This document shows positions 31,217 through 39,601 of a stretch of DNA of 53,346 bases, in pieces (position 1 is the stretch's first letter; every line of letters begins with the position of its first letter). Source of the stretch: Pseudomonadota bacterium. Its GTDB lineage: Bacteria > Pseudomonadota > Gammaproteobacteria > Burkholderiales > Burkholderiaceae_F. The position numbers and the translations under genes are program-made. The stretch lies in contig JAKCCX010000013.1 of assembly GCA_021838715.1 (NCBI GenBank), forward strand, positions 1 to 53,346, read 5' to 3'. The notes under the pieces are model-generated. The model ran no database searches. It saw nothing but the letters and a program-made list of their open reading frames with translations, and was not told the DNA's origin.

Positions 31217-31554
31217 GCAAAGTTCGCCTGTACGCCGGATTCTGTGCGGCCTGCCCGGGAAACCGGGCACGCCGTGGCGATCATTTCTCTAGGCCGGCGC
31301 TCGCGCGCCGGCTCAAGCCACCTACCCGCAGCCTCCCCGGGCCGGGTCATCGGCTGCCTACTTGGTGTTGCTCCGCGTAGAGATTGCCCGTTTCACCCCT
31401 GCCGCCGCGGCTTGCGCGCGCGACGACAGGACTCGTCTCTGTTGCTCTGATCCTCACCTCGCGGTGGACAGGTGTTACCTGCTACGCCGCCCTGCGGAGT
31501 CCGGACGTTCCTCCCGCAGCGGAATGCTGCCGGCGATCGCCCGGCGAACTTTGC
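31217..31554 (-). ncRNA. rnpB: RNase P RNA (M1 RNA), bacterial type A
   Basis: Catalytic RNA of RNase P, which matures tRNA 5' ends. The ends pair as helix P1 (GCAAAGTTCGCC with GGCGAACTTTGC). On the minus strand the conserved regions occur in order: GGAACGTCCGGACTCC (complement of 31496-31513), the AGAGCAACAGAGA block (31436-31448), the AGAGAAATGATCG block (31278-31290) and the 3' ACAGAATCCGGCGTACAG segment (31228-31245). The length of about 338 nt fits type A. Exact ends are estimated from P1. It lies between pilE and mraZ. Confidence 0.95.
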
Positions 31555-31560
31555 ACGGCT

Positions 31561-31566
31561 ACTGTA
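31561..31566 (-). promoter_or_regulatory. Probable -10 element of rnpB
   Basis: TACAGT on the minus strand lies six bases before the inferred 5' end of the RNase P RNA, matching four of six bases of TATAAT. No convincing -35 is seen 17 bp upstream. Confidence 0.45.
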
Positions 31567-31624
31567 ACAGGTCGACGTGCCCGCCGCCTCGCGGCCTGCC
31601 CCCTGAGTGAGAAAACGGAGCACG

Positions 31625-32134
31625 TCACCAGCAGCCGGAAACGGCGGCGGTCGCCGCCGTCGACATCGGGCAGGCATTGCCGGCGCCGGCGCTGTTGTAC
31701 TGGTTGCCGAGATTGTCGAGTTGATACGCGCCGCAGGTATCGTTGACCTGGTCGGCATTGGGCGCGGCCTGCACCACGAACCCGGCGGGCGTGCCGGGCG
31801 CGGTTGCGGTTCCCGGGGTCGCCGCCGTGACGCTGCCGATGCAAAGATAGTAGTCCGGCGTCGAACTCGAACCGAGCCCGACCGGGTTGTTCGACGTGTA
31901 GCCCAGATCGGTCAGGTTGTTGGTGTAAGCGTTGTTCACCGTGAAATAGCGCTCCTCCCGCGATGCGAGATCGAGAAGCGCCGTCTTCGCGTCGGCGCGG
32001 CGCGACTCACGGATCTGCTTCGTATACATCGGCACTGCGATGGTGGTCAGGATCGCGATGATCGCGGCGACGACCATGAGTTCGATCAGGGTAAAGCCTT
32101 GCGGGCCGCGGCGGTCCGAGATGATCTTTTTCAT
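31625..32134 (-). CDS. pilE: Type IV pilin (PilE-like minor pilin)
   Basis: Prepilin of 169 residues. The leader MKKIISDRRGPQG is cut before FTLIELMVVAAIIAILTTIA, with Glu5 of the mature chain present. The globular part has a C-terminal disulphide pair candidate (NDTCGAY and AVSGCW). As the last gene of fimT-pilVWXY1-E it corresponds to the PilE minor pilin that primes pilus assembly, though a major-pilin role cannot be excluded by sequence. Start at 32134 has GGAG five bases upstream. It follows pilY1 by 19 bp. Confidence 0.92.
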   Translation of the reverse strand: MKKIISDRRGPQGFTLIELMVVAAIIAILTTIAVPMYTKQIRESRRADAKTALLDLASREERYFTVNNAYTNNLTDLGYTSNNPVGLGSSSTPDYYLCIGSVTAATPGTATAPGTPAGFVVQAAPNADQVNDTCGAYQLDNLGNQYNSAGAGNACPMSTAATAAVSGCW

Positions 32135-32153
32135 GCCTGCTCCGATCGCGCAG

Positions 32154-35100
32154 TCAGCGCAGTTGCGTCCAGGTGACCCGGTGCCCGGAAACGCCATTGA
32201 GCGCCGTGTTCAGCCCCTGCCCGGTGACGCCGCCATTGCTCGTCGCGGTTCCGAAAAATGCCGGCCCCGTCGCCCCGCCCCCGCCGGCCCGGAAGGTGAA
32301 TACCGAACCCACGCCCCCCGTTTGCAAGCCGGACACCGCCAGGGAATCCCAGGTCATCGGCATGCCGCTACTCCGGTCGAGGAACGCCGAGACTTGGGTC
32401 GTAGAACCGTTGGTCGCGCTCGTAAATGCACCGCCATCCTGCGGATTGAGCGCCATGGTGTATCCGGTCGGATAGACGAACGTACAGTCGAGCGGGGTGG
32501 ACGGGCTCGGAATGGTCGTATTGACCAGCAGAATGCCAAAGGAAAACGTCGGACTGTAGATGACCTGCTCGTCGGTATTGGGCAGTCCGACCTGCCAGCC
32601 GAACTGGTCGTTGGCGGAGGAACAGTTATTGGATCCATACCAACACACCGGGTTGTTGGTGATCGTCTCGACCCCGCCGGTCTGATTGCCGCCGTTATAT
32701 ACCGTAACGACCTGCGTCGCGAGATCGGCCGATGTCAGCGCGCCATGAACCACGGACCCGTAGGTGCTTTCGCTGACCGCGGCCAGGTTCATGGCGGACA
32801 TGCTGTTCCAGGCGGACATGTTCCAGTCCCACACCCCGTACAGCGACTGCGGCCCGGCGGCGTAGGACGCCTGCGAAGTCGGCGTGAACGGGACTTCCTG
32901 GCCGGTGCCGAACATCAGGAACACCCCTGACTTGCCGGTGGGCAGGGGAAGCAAGGTCGCGGCGATCATCGACGTGATCGGCTGGCCGACCAGCACGCCA
33001 TTAAGTGTCTGGGTCGGCGTCTTGAACAGCGGCGTCGCTGCGGTGTTGCCGAATGTCGACACGTGCCAGGACGAGGCGCTGTTGCTCGTCAGGTCGAACC
33101 GCCACACATTGCCGAACAAATCCCCGGCATACGCGTAATCGACCGTATTGTCGCCGTCCAGGTCCACGGGGGTGACGTACGCGATGCCGTCGGGTCGCCC
33201 CTGGCCGAGCGGATCCTGGCTCGGCCCGACCCCGGTGTCGAGGTACGTGAACGACTTTGCCCCGGTCACGGGATCGACCAGCATGACATAGATGCCGGCG
33301 GTTCCCGTGCTGCTTTCCCCGGTGTACAGGGTTTCGGATGCCGTCGGCACCGACGATGCACCGCTCACCGTGTACGTGCCCACGCCACCGGTCGCACCCG
33401 AAGTCTGCGCAACAACCGTCGTGCCAGCCGCGACCCCCAAGCCGAAGACCGTCTGGCCGATGGCGATGCCACTGCCCTGCGTGACGGTCAGCGTCGCGAT
33501 CCCATTGCTGAGCGCTTCGCTCGGCACGGACTGCGCCTGGCTCACGGTATACGTTCCCGGGCCACCGGTGCCGGTGCCGAGGGCGGTGATCGTCGTGGCC
33601 GAGGCAACGCCCGCGCCGGTGATCGTCTGACCGACCGCCAACCCTCCGCCCGCCGAAACCGTGAGCGTGGTTCCCGGGACCACCATGCTCGTCGACGGCA
33701 CCGCCTGGGCGCTGCTCACGGTATAGGTTCCCGGACCGCCCCCGCCGGTGCCGAGCGCCGTGATCGTCGTGCCCGGCGCAACCGTCGATCCCGACACCGT
33801 CTGCCCCACCGCGATCCCGCTCCCCGCCGTCACGGTCAGCGTCGTGCTCGACGCGGCCATCGCCTCGGATCGAATCCTCGTGCTGTATTGATTGCTCAGG
33901 TAGTACGTTCCGATCCCGCCGCCGCCGGTTCCAAGCGACTGGATCGTCGTGTTCGGATTGACTCCACGTCCCGAGATCGTCTGGCCCACGGCCAACACGC
34001 CGGAACTGACCGCCGTGACGTTGAGAACATTCGAGTTGCTCGCGATGCTGCCGGTGAACGACACCCCGATGCTGCCGGTGATGAAGTTGCCGATGCCGCC
34101 GGTGATCCCGCCCGAGGGCGCAATCGATCCGGTGATGCGATTCGGGAAGCCGCTGCCGAACACGGCTCCCCACATATTGTCGCCGGTGCTGTTTTCTGCA
34201 TGGAAGCGCCAGACCACCGGCTTGCCGTAGGTATTCCCCAGGTGCTGACCGCAATTCCATGCCGGGCTGCCGCTGCTGGCGCCGCAATGGATCGTCGACG
34301 GAGTCCACTCGCCCTGGACGAGCGAGGCGGCATTGGATTCGCTGAACTGAGTCGGGTCGGTCACGTCGAGCGCGTAGATGGCGCTGCCGCCCGCGCCCAG
34401 CCCGCCGACGAGCCAGGTGTGCCACGCCCCGCCATAGAACAGGTCGCCGGCGCGCGGCGATGCGTCGACGCCGAAGATATGGGAGTACCCCGTGTTCGAG
34501 TAGTCGTACGCGGATGCGGTGGAATGGATCTGCTGCACGACCGCGCCCGGCATGTAGGCCAGCACTTCATGGCCATCATTCGGGTAGACCGCCGTCGTCA
34601 GGTTTCCGCTGCTGTCGAGACTGCCCGAACGAAACCCGTGCAGCAGTCCGTCGTTGGCACCCTCGTAGACGACGTTTTCGCGCCCGGCATACTGCCGGTA
34701 GAAAGCGCTGTAGTTGTTGGTGCTGCTGGCCACGTTCTCGGCGGAGACCGCAGACGGGTACAGCTTGTCGCTCCACGTCGACGCATAGCCGCCAACCCCC
34801 GAGGGACTTCCGCTGGGGGGGCCGACCCAATCCGGAGACGAATCGATGATGTCGCCCAGAACGCTGGTGCGATCGCGATAGATCTGAGTGCCCGTCGGTC
34901 CGCTGGTTGGCACCTCGTTCGACCGGTCGCCACGCAGATAGTCGAGCCGGGGACTTGTGCTCGACGACACCGCGCTCGGATTCAGCGCGGTTTTCTCGGC
35001 CGTCGACAGACTGCCCCATTCAAAGGGAACTCCCGCCGCACCGTTCCACGACAAAATCGTCCGACTGCTCGGCCCCTCCACCGAAACCGATGGAGTGCCG

Positions 35101-36539
35101 GACATACTGGCGCACGTCCCCCCGGTAAGCACACACGATGCGTCCCAGTTGACCGTGCCGGCACTGACGGTTCCGCTGCTCACGATCAGGTTGTTCGCGG
35201 TCAGCTCTCCCCACCAGTTGGCGGTGTGGTACGAGGGAATGTAGACCTGCGAATTGGTGGTCAGCTCGTTTTGCGGCAGGTTCACCGTCGCCGAGGCCGC
35301 CGATTGCTGTGCCGGGCCGGCGGTGAAGCACAGGATCTCGTGAACGTTGTCACTTCCCCCGGTGGACCCCGCAAATCCGAACAGCAGGCTCGACGGCAGA
35401 CTGCCGTTGTTGCTGGTGATCGACTGGTTCGCGAGCACTTCGGTGAGCGCGCCGCCGTTGATCGCGTACGACAGGCTCAGCAACCCATCCGGCGTGATCT
35501 TCAGCACGTAGTCGATCGGCGTCGCATCGGCCCGCGTGACCGCGCTTTCGTTGGCGATCGTCACGCCCGACAGCACCGTGTTGGCGCCGGGGATCGGCGC
35601 ATAGTCCTGCACCGTGGTCGTGGTCTCGACCGGATTGCCGGGGTTGGAATAGTCCCAGAGATAGCCGCTGCTGCACGTCGCCCGAACCGCAGACTGCTGC
35701 TCGGAACTCGACAAGCCCGAGGGATACAGGGTGCCATAGTGCGCCGTCAACCACGCCCAGGACACGTTGCCCGCGCCGCGCAGCCCGATGCGGTTCCACT
35801 GGTAGTCGCCCCACCCCCCGGCGGTCGCCGGCACCCCGGTCGCCGTGTTGTCGCCGTTGTTCAGGAAATTGCCATACTCATCGAGCCCCAGGCCCATGTA
35901 GCCGATCTGCCCCGTGTACGGCGGGTTGGAATTGGAACAGGAATAGCCGAGACTTCCGCCCCAGGATCCCAACAAACCGGAGCCGGATTGATATTGGCTG
36001 GCATCGAGCAGGAAGAACGACATTCCGTCCGCACCGTCGCCGCCGCCCCCACCGCTGTCTCCCCGGTACGAAACGGTCTTGAACGTCACCTGCACGCCCT
36101 CGCCGGCATTGAACGGCACCGTGGAGACGATGGCGCCGTTCTCTTGAAAGAACGGGTAGCCGTTGGTGAGCCGCAATGCGCCGTGGCCCTGCGGATCGGG
36201 GGCTTGCGTCTGGTTGCTCGACGATGGAGAGGAATTGCCGAGATACCCGTTGTACCCACCCACCTGGTATGCGTCGCCCTTGTTGACGTAATAGGGCAAA
36301 CCCACGCAGGAGGGAATGGTGCCGTTGCTGCCGGCGCCGGCGGTGAGGCAGGCGCCGTTGATCGCGGTCCAGCTATTGGTCAGCGGGCAGGACGTCGATG
36401 TATTTCCTTGCGACGGCTGACAGGTGAAGTCCTCCGAAACGACCAGTTGCGCCGATGCCAAGGCCGGAACGAGCGCCGCAAAGAAGGCGGCAACCCGCGC
36501 CCAACCGAAAATGCGACCCGCAATGTTCCATTTATTCAT
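32154..36539 (-). CDS. pilY1: PilY1 pilus-tip protein with lectin-like N-terminus and inserted repeat array
   Basis: Secreted tip adhesin and assembly factor of type IV pili, 1461 residues. Signal peptide 1-30 (cut after ASA). Residues 31 to about 405 look like an L-type (concanavalin-like) lectin: ADGMSFFLLDA (170-180), GYMGLGLDEYGNF (213-225) and FAGSTGGSDNVHEI near 389-402. The C-terminal PilY1 propeller starts near 557 (TSVLGDIIDSSPDWVG, ENVVYEGANDGLLHGF). It includes an EF-hand-like calcium loop DLDGDNTVD (1126-1134) followed by YAYAGDLFGNVWRFDL. Between AVFGSGFPN (about 800) and GIYVMLVDPVTG (1082) lies an insertion of some 280 residues holding four Gly/Thr-rich repeats. No von Willebrand A domain is visible. 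The G-run before the ATG serves as an odd ribosome site. Confidence 0.93.
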   Translation of the reverse strand: MNKWNIAGRIFGWARVAAFFAALVPALASAQLVVSEDFTCQPSQGNTSTSCPLTNSWTAINGACLTAGAGSNGTIPSCVGLPYYVNKGDAYQVGGYNGYLGNSSPSSSNQTQAPDPQGHGALRLTNGYPFFQENGAIVSTVPFNAGEGVQVTFKTVSYRGDSGGGGGDGADGMSFFLLDASQYQSGSGLLGSWGGSLGYSCSNSNPPYTGQIGYMGLGLDEYGNFLNNGDNTATGVPATAGGWGDYQWNRIGLRGAGNVSWAWLTAHYGTLYPSGLSSSEQQSAVRATCSSGYLWDYSNPGNPVETTTTVQDYAPIPGANTVLSGVTIANESAVTRADATPIDYVLKITPDGLLSLSYAINGGALTEVLANQSITSNNGSLPSSLLFGFAGSTGGSDNVHEILCFTAGPAQQSAASATVNLPQNELTTNSQVYIPSYHTANWWGELTANNLIVSSGTVSAGTVNWDASCVLTGGTCASMSGTPSVSVEGPSSRTILSWNGAAGVPFEWGSLSTAEKTALNPSAVSSSTSPRLDYLRGDRSNEVPTSGPTGTQIYRDRTSVLGDIIDSSPDWVGPPSGSPSGVGGYASTWSDKLYPSAVSAENVASSTNNYSAFYRQYAGRENVVYEGANDGLLHGFRSGSLDSSGNLTTAVYPNDGHEVLAYMPGAVVQQIHSTASAYDYSNTGYSHIFGVDASPRAGDLFYGGAWHTWLVGGLGAGGSAIYALDVTDPTQFSESNAASLVQGEWTPSTIHCGASSGSPAWNCGQHLGNTYGKPVVWRFHAENSTGDNMWGAVFGSGFPNRITGSIAPSGGITGGIGNFITGSIGVSFTGSIASNSNVLNVTAVSSGVLAVGQTISGRGVNPNTTIQSLGTGGGGIGTYYLSNQYSTRIRSEAMAASSTTLTVTAGSGIAVGQTVSGSTVAPGTTITALGTGGGGPGTYTVSSAQAVPSTSMVVPGTTLTVSAGGGLAVGQTITGAGVASATTITALGTGTGGPGTYTVSQAQSVPSEALSNGIATLTVTQGSGIAIGQTVFGLGVAAGTTVVAQTSGATGGVGTYTVSGASSVPTASETLYTGESSTGTAGIYVMLVDPVTGAKSFTYLDTGVGPSQDPLGQGRPDGIAYVTPVDLDGDNTVDYAYAGDLFGNVWRFDLTSNSASSWHVSTFGNTAATPLFKTPTQTLNGVLVGQPITSMIAATLLPLPTGKSGVFLMFGTGQEVPFTPTSQASYAAGPQSLYGVWDWNMSAWNSMSAMNLAAVSESTYGSVVHGALTSADLATQVVTVYNGGNQTGGVETITNNPVCWYGSNNCSSANDQFGWQVGLPNTDEQVIYSPTFSFGILLVNTTIPSPSTPLDCTFVYPTGYTMALNPQDGGAFTSATNGSTTQVSAFLDRSSGMPMTWDSLAVSGLQTGGVGSVFTFRAGGGGATGPAFFGTATSNGGVTGQGLNTALNGVSGHRVTWTQLR
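33324..34034 (-). repeat. Four tandem Gly/Thr-rich repeats encoded within pilY1
   Basis: Four units of about 58-62 residues start near residues 837, 899, 957 and 1015 of PilY1. Each runs LTVTAGSGIAVGQTVSG, then APGTTITALGTG, then GGPGTYTVS, with 50-80% identity by eye; the first is most diverged. The same kind of module occurs, from memory, in phage tail and large secreted proteins. It interrupts a blade of the propeller domain. Confidence 0.85.
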
Positions 36540-36607
36540 GGCCCCCCCCACCCCCGGACATCGGTATCTGCCGCGCCACGCCTGAATATTCCCCGTCCCA
36601 CGCATCG

Positions 36608-37228
36608 TCAGGGTCCCGGGGCGATCGAGGACGTGGCATTGCCCACCGAATAGACGCTCTGCACCACCGCGACTGCCGACGGATTGCCGCCATACCCCAA
36701 TGCCGTCACCTGATACAACGTGGCGTTGGCGTTCGCCGGATCCGGCCCCAGCACGGCGATGTAGTACTGCGGGTCGGCATACAGATACGTCGCCTGGGTC
36801 TGCGGCGAGGTGCCTGACGATCCCGCCACCGTCGTCACCTCCGCGCTGGTCGCGCCATTGACGGTTACCGATGGGGGAACGAAGATCGTGCCGAAGTTCC
36901 ACGGCGCCGTGTAGAAAGTCTGCTGGGGAATCGCGCTGGAACATACCTCGGGGACCGCGGAGACGGCGTTGCACGGCACGGCCGCGGTCGCACTGCCGCT
37001 CGCAAGCCAGGACTCGCCCGCCTGCAACGCGCTTTGCGCCGTCGAGAAGGCGTGCGCCTTCTCGCGGGTGTTTCCCGCAATGCGCCCTCCGAGACCGAGG
37101 CTGCGGAACATGCCGATCGAGAGCAGGGTCAGCATCAGGAGCACTGCGAGTGCAGCGATGAGGACGATGCCGCGATCGCGCCCGGGATGCGGCGAAGCGC
37201 AGGTCCGACAAGGCTCGTGGCGTCTCAT
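36608..37228 (-). CDS. pilX: Type IV pilus assembly protein PilX
   Basis: Minor pilin of 206 residues. The N-terminus GIVLIAALAVLLMLTLLSI is preceded by a basic leader and resembles the PilX_N region; the mature Glu5 is replaced, as usual for PilX. A helix with NTREKAHAFSTAQSALQAGE follows, typical of the family, then a variable domain with Cys residues. Start at 37228 is one base after the pilW stop. It is 68 bp before pilY1. Confidence 0.9.
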   Translation of the reverse strand: MRRHEPCRTCASPHPGRDRGIVLIAALAVLLMLTLLSIGMFRSLGLGGRIAGNTREKAHAFSTAQSALQAGESWLASGSATAAVPCNAVSAVPEVCSSAIPQQTFYTAPWNFGTIFVPPSVTVNGATSAEVTTVAGSSGTSPQTQATYLYADPQYYIAVLGPDPANANATLYQVTALGYGGNPSAVAVVQSVYSVGNATSSIAPGP

Positions 37229-37229
37229 G

Positions 37230-38180
37230 TCAATTGTCTCCGCCGTCGCCGGAACCACTGGTCGTCGTGGTCGTCGTCGTGGTCGTGCTCGAGGTGGTGG
37301 TCGTGGTCGCCGTGGTCCCGGTGGAACCGCTGCCGCCTCCGGAAACGGCGGTTCCGTAGCGGCTCAACAAAGCAATCGTGCGCGTCAGCGTGATGCCTGG
37401 CGCCGCCACGCCCTGCGCCCCCACCGCGGTGACCCCCGTAAACGGGGTGGCGAACGTGAGCACCACCTTGGCGGAAACCACGTTGTTCCAGTTCACGGTT
37501 GCGGAGTTGGTCGCCGTGATCACCGACGCCGCCAGATACTCGTCCGCCGACCCGTCGTTGTTGGTGTCGACGCCGTACTCCACCGTCATCCCGGTCACAT
37601 TGCTGACCAGCGGAAAGGTCGTCGCCACACCGCCGTTATCGCTGACCGTGCAGACCAACTGGTTGTTGACGACCGAAAATTCGTTGACCACGATCTCGTT
37701 GGCGCCGCTGGCGTTCGTCGCCCCGGTGCAATCCATCACCCCATCGGTCGGCGCCGTCTTGTACCGCACGTAGAGAACATCGGTTTCGACGCCGTTCGTT
37801 TGACCCGAAATTCCGAACACGCTCTGCCCCGCGCTGAACGGCTGTCCGGAAACATTCGGCAGACCTGCGACCGGCAAGGCCGTCGATTCCGATTCGACGG
37901 TCGGATCGGGAAAGTATCCGGCTTCCTGGGCGACGCTGGCGAGGTCCGTGACCGCGATCCGCTCGCCGTCTTCCAGCTGCGTGAGCTGGTTCTGCGCAAG
38001 ATAGTTCTGGCGCGTTCCGTACTGGATGGAAAACAGGCCGAACAGCATGAGGATCGCGATCACCATCACGACCATCAGCTCGACCAGTCCGAGACCGGAC
38101 TGTCGACGATCCGAGCCAGGCCAAGGGGCCATGGCGTGACGGCTCGCGCGTTGCCGCATCGGGGTCGTGCTGCATCTCAT
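37230..38180 (-). CDS. pilW: Type IV pilus assembly protein PilW
   Basis: Minor pilin of 316 residues. The prepilin site is RRQSG before LGLVELMVVMVIAILMLFGL, with Glu5. ATG at 38180 overlaps the pilV stop (ATGA) and gives a 29-residue leader; an in-frame ATG at 38132 would give a more usual 13-residue leader. The body has the PilW-type NQLTQLEDGERIAVTDLASV and DVLYVRY segments. Its C-terminus is an unusual Thr-rich run (residues about 285-305, nearly all Thr/Ser) ending SGSGDGGDN, encoded by ACC/ACG/ACT codons in a repetitive tract. Confidence 0.9.
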   Translation of the reverse strand: MRCSTTPMRQRASRHAMAPWPGSDRRQSGLGLVELMVVMVIAILMLFGLFSIQYGTRQNYLAQNQLTQLEDGERIAVTDLASVAQEAGYFPDPTVESESTALPVAGLPNVSGQPFSAGQSVFGISGQTNGVETDVLYVRYKTAPTDGVMDCTGATNASGANEIVVNEFSVVNNQLVCTVSDNGGVATTFPLVSNVTGMTVEYGVDTNNDGSADEYLAASVITATNSATVNWNNVVSAKVVLTFATPFTGVTAVGAQGVAAPGITLTRTIALLSRYGTAVSGGGSGSTGTTATTTTTSSTTTTTTTTTSGSGDGGDN

Positions 38181-38812
38181 GGCTGCACCACCAGGTCGTA
38201 GTACTGGGTAGCCGTCTGCGCCGCCGTCGTCAACTGCGTCGCCGCATTCATCCCGGTGTAGGTTTCCTGCCAGGTGACACCGATGATGCAGGTCACGGGC
38301 GACCCGGAACAGGCCACCGTGCCGGTCGCCGAGGGGACCACGCCCTGCAGGGCGAGCCCCCATTGCGACAGGTCGTAGGCAGCCATCGGCGCTCCGGTCG
38401 CCTGGGGCGAAGCGCCGACACACGATGTCGCGGCGCAATTGGTGTTGGACGTCGCCATCGACGCATCCGAGGAAGCGACGGTTGCGCCGTTCACGCTTGC
38501 CGTGAACGTCGTGGTCGCCCCGGCGACCTGTGCCCAATAGATCGGATTGGCCTGCATCGATGCCGCGAGGCTTGCCGCCTCGACCGCAATGAGCGAGCGC
38601 ACGCCCGCCGTCCGGGTGCTGGAAATCGCCAGCGCCTGCATCTTGGCGATGCCCAGCAGGCCGACGGAGATGATGACCAGGGCGACCAGCACTTCGATGA
38701 AGGACACCCCCGCCACGCGCTGCGCCCCGCCTGCCGCGCGCTCGCGCCGAACCGGCCCGAACCGCCGATCCGGAAGCAACCGTTTCCCGCTGGCCGCTGC
38801 GACATTCCGCAT
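38177..38812 (-). CDS. pilV: Type IV pilus modification protein PilV
   Basis: Minor pilin of 211 residues. The prepilin motif is QRVAG before VSFIEVLVALVIISVGLLGI, with Glu at mature position 4-5, then KMQALAISSTRTAGVRSLIA typical of PilV. The leader is 35 residues long, which is unusual; no closer in-frame ATG is seen. Paired Cys residues occur in the C-terminal half. It lies 14 bp after fimT and overlaps pilW by ATGA. Confidence 0.9.
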   Translation of the reverse strand: MRNVAAASGKRLLPDRRFGPVRRERAAGGAQRVAGVSFIEVLVALVIISVGLLGIAKMQALAISSTRTAGVRSLIAVEAASLAASMQANPIYWAQVAGATTTFTASVNGATVASSDASMATSNTNCAATSCVGASPQATGAPMAAYDLSQWGLALQGVVPSATGTVACSGSPVTCIIGVTWQETYTGMNAATQLTTAAQTATQYYDLVVQP

Positions 38813-38826
38813 CTCGATGCCGCCCT

Positions 38827-39435
38827 TCAACACGTGATGTTCGCCGGCCAGCCGACCGTCGCTCCGCCCGGCTGCAGCACCACGAGCTGGCCCAACTGGC
38901 TGATTGCAACACAGCGCCACACGCTGGACACCGTGCCCGCCAGCACTTTGAGGTCGACCGGCGCCGCGAGACCGGCAAACGCGTTCCACACGCCCGTGGT
39001 CGGCACGTAGCCGGCAAACCCCATGCGGTTGAACGTGATCATCGCAGTGCCGGGGGTCGACCGCGCGGTGTCGCCGCGGGCAAACGCCGCCCCCACCCGC
39101 AGGACGTAGTCGGCGCAACTGCCGACGCAATTGGGATTCGTCGTCACGATATGCCCCGTCGACCAATCGGACCCACCCGAGCAGGTCGCGCCGTCCGTGG
39201 ACACGCACACCGATACATTGGCCCCCTGCTTGAGCGCCTCGGAACGCGCATATTGGAAGTCGCCGATCAGTCCGTCGGCCTCGGTGGACACGCGGTTCGC
39301 CGCGATGGTCGACTCGTAGGACGGCACCGCGATCGCGGTCAGGATCGCCGCGATGGCGATCGTGACCAGCAACTCGATCAGGGTGAACCCCGCCGCTGCG
39401 TGCCATGTCGAGATCCGATTCCGCGCGCCCATCAT
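38827..39435 (-). CDS. fimT: GspH/FimT-family pseudopilin
   Basis: First gene of the minor-pilin operon, 202 residues. The prepilin site AAAG before FTLIELLVTIAIAAILTAIA has Glu5; the following SYESTIAANRVSTEADGLIGDFQYARSEALKQG matches the GspH/FimT domain in content. It occupies the fimU position of fimU-pilVWXY1-E operons. Start ATG at 39435 has GGACAGGAC just ahead. Its promoter should lie in the 166 bp up to cheB. Confidence 0.9.
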   Translation of the reverse strand: MMGARNRISTWHAAAGFTLIELLVTIAIAAILTAIAVPSYESTIAANRVSTEADGLIGDFQYARSEALKQGANVSVCVSTDGATCSGGSDWSTGHIVTTNPNCVGSCADYVLRVGAAFARGDTARSTPGTAMITFNRMGFAGYVPTTGVWNAFAGLAAPVDLKVLAGTVSSVWRCVAISQLGQLVVLQPGGATVGWPANITC

Positions 39436-39556
39436 GTCCTGTCCATCAAGCCCGTACGGATTTTCGGCAGGATCGAGGAAAACCCAAGTTCCAAACGACG
39501 GCCGGCCGATTTGCACCGACGATCGGCAGACGCGAGCGGATTTCCTGCTGCCCGCA

Positions 39557-39600
39557 CCCTCACCCCCGCCCTCTCCCGCCAAGCGGGATAAGGGGGCGGG
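39557..39600. repeat. Dispersed palindromic repeat, copy 3' of cheB
   Basis: Begins CCCTCACCCCCGCCCTCTCC as in murG and contains CCCGC / GCGGG around a short loop. It ends two bases before the cheB stop codon on the minus strand, so it forms the 3' hairpin of the chemotaxis transcript. It could serve as terminator or transcript stabiliser; there is no T-run. Confidence 0.75.
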
Positions 39601-39601
39601 T

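Noticed and set aside
31045-31350. Small minus-strand ORF overlapping the RNase P RNA
   Set aside because: It overlaps conserved rnpB sequence and shows no protein motif or ribosome site.
33063-36653. A 1196-codon plus-strand open frame opposite pilY1
   Set aside because: There is no recognisable domain and the opposite strand encodes PilY1 with signal peptide and propeller.
36539-37211. N-terminal extension of PilY1 to 37211
   Set aside because: The extra 224 codons overlap pilX in another frame and lack motifs; the signal peptide begins at 36539.
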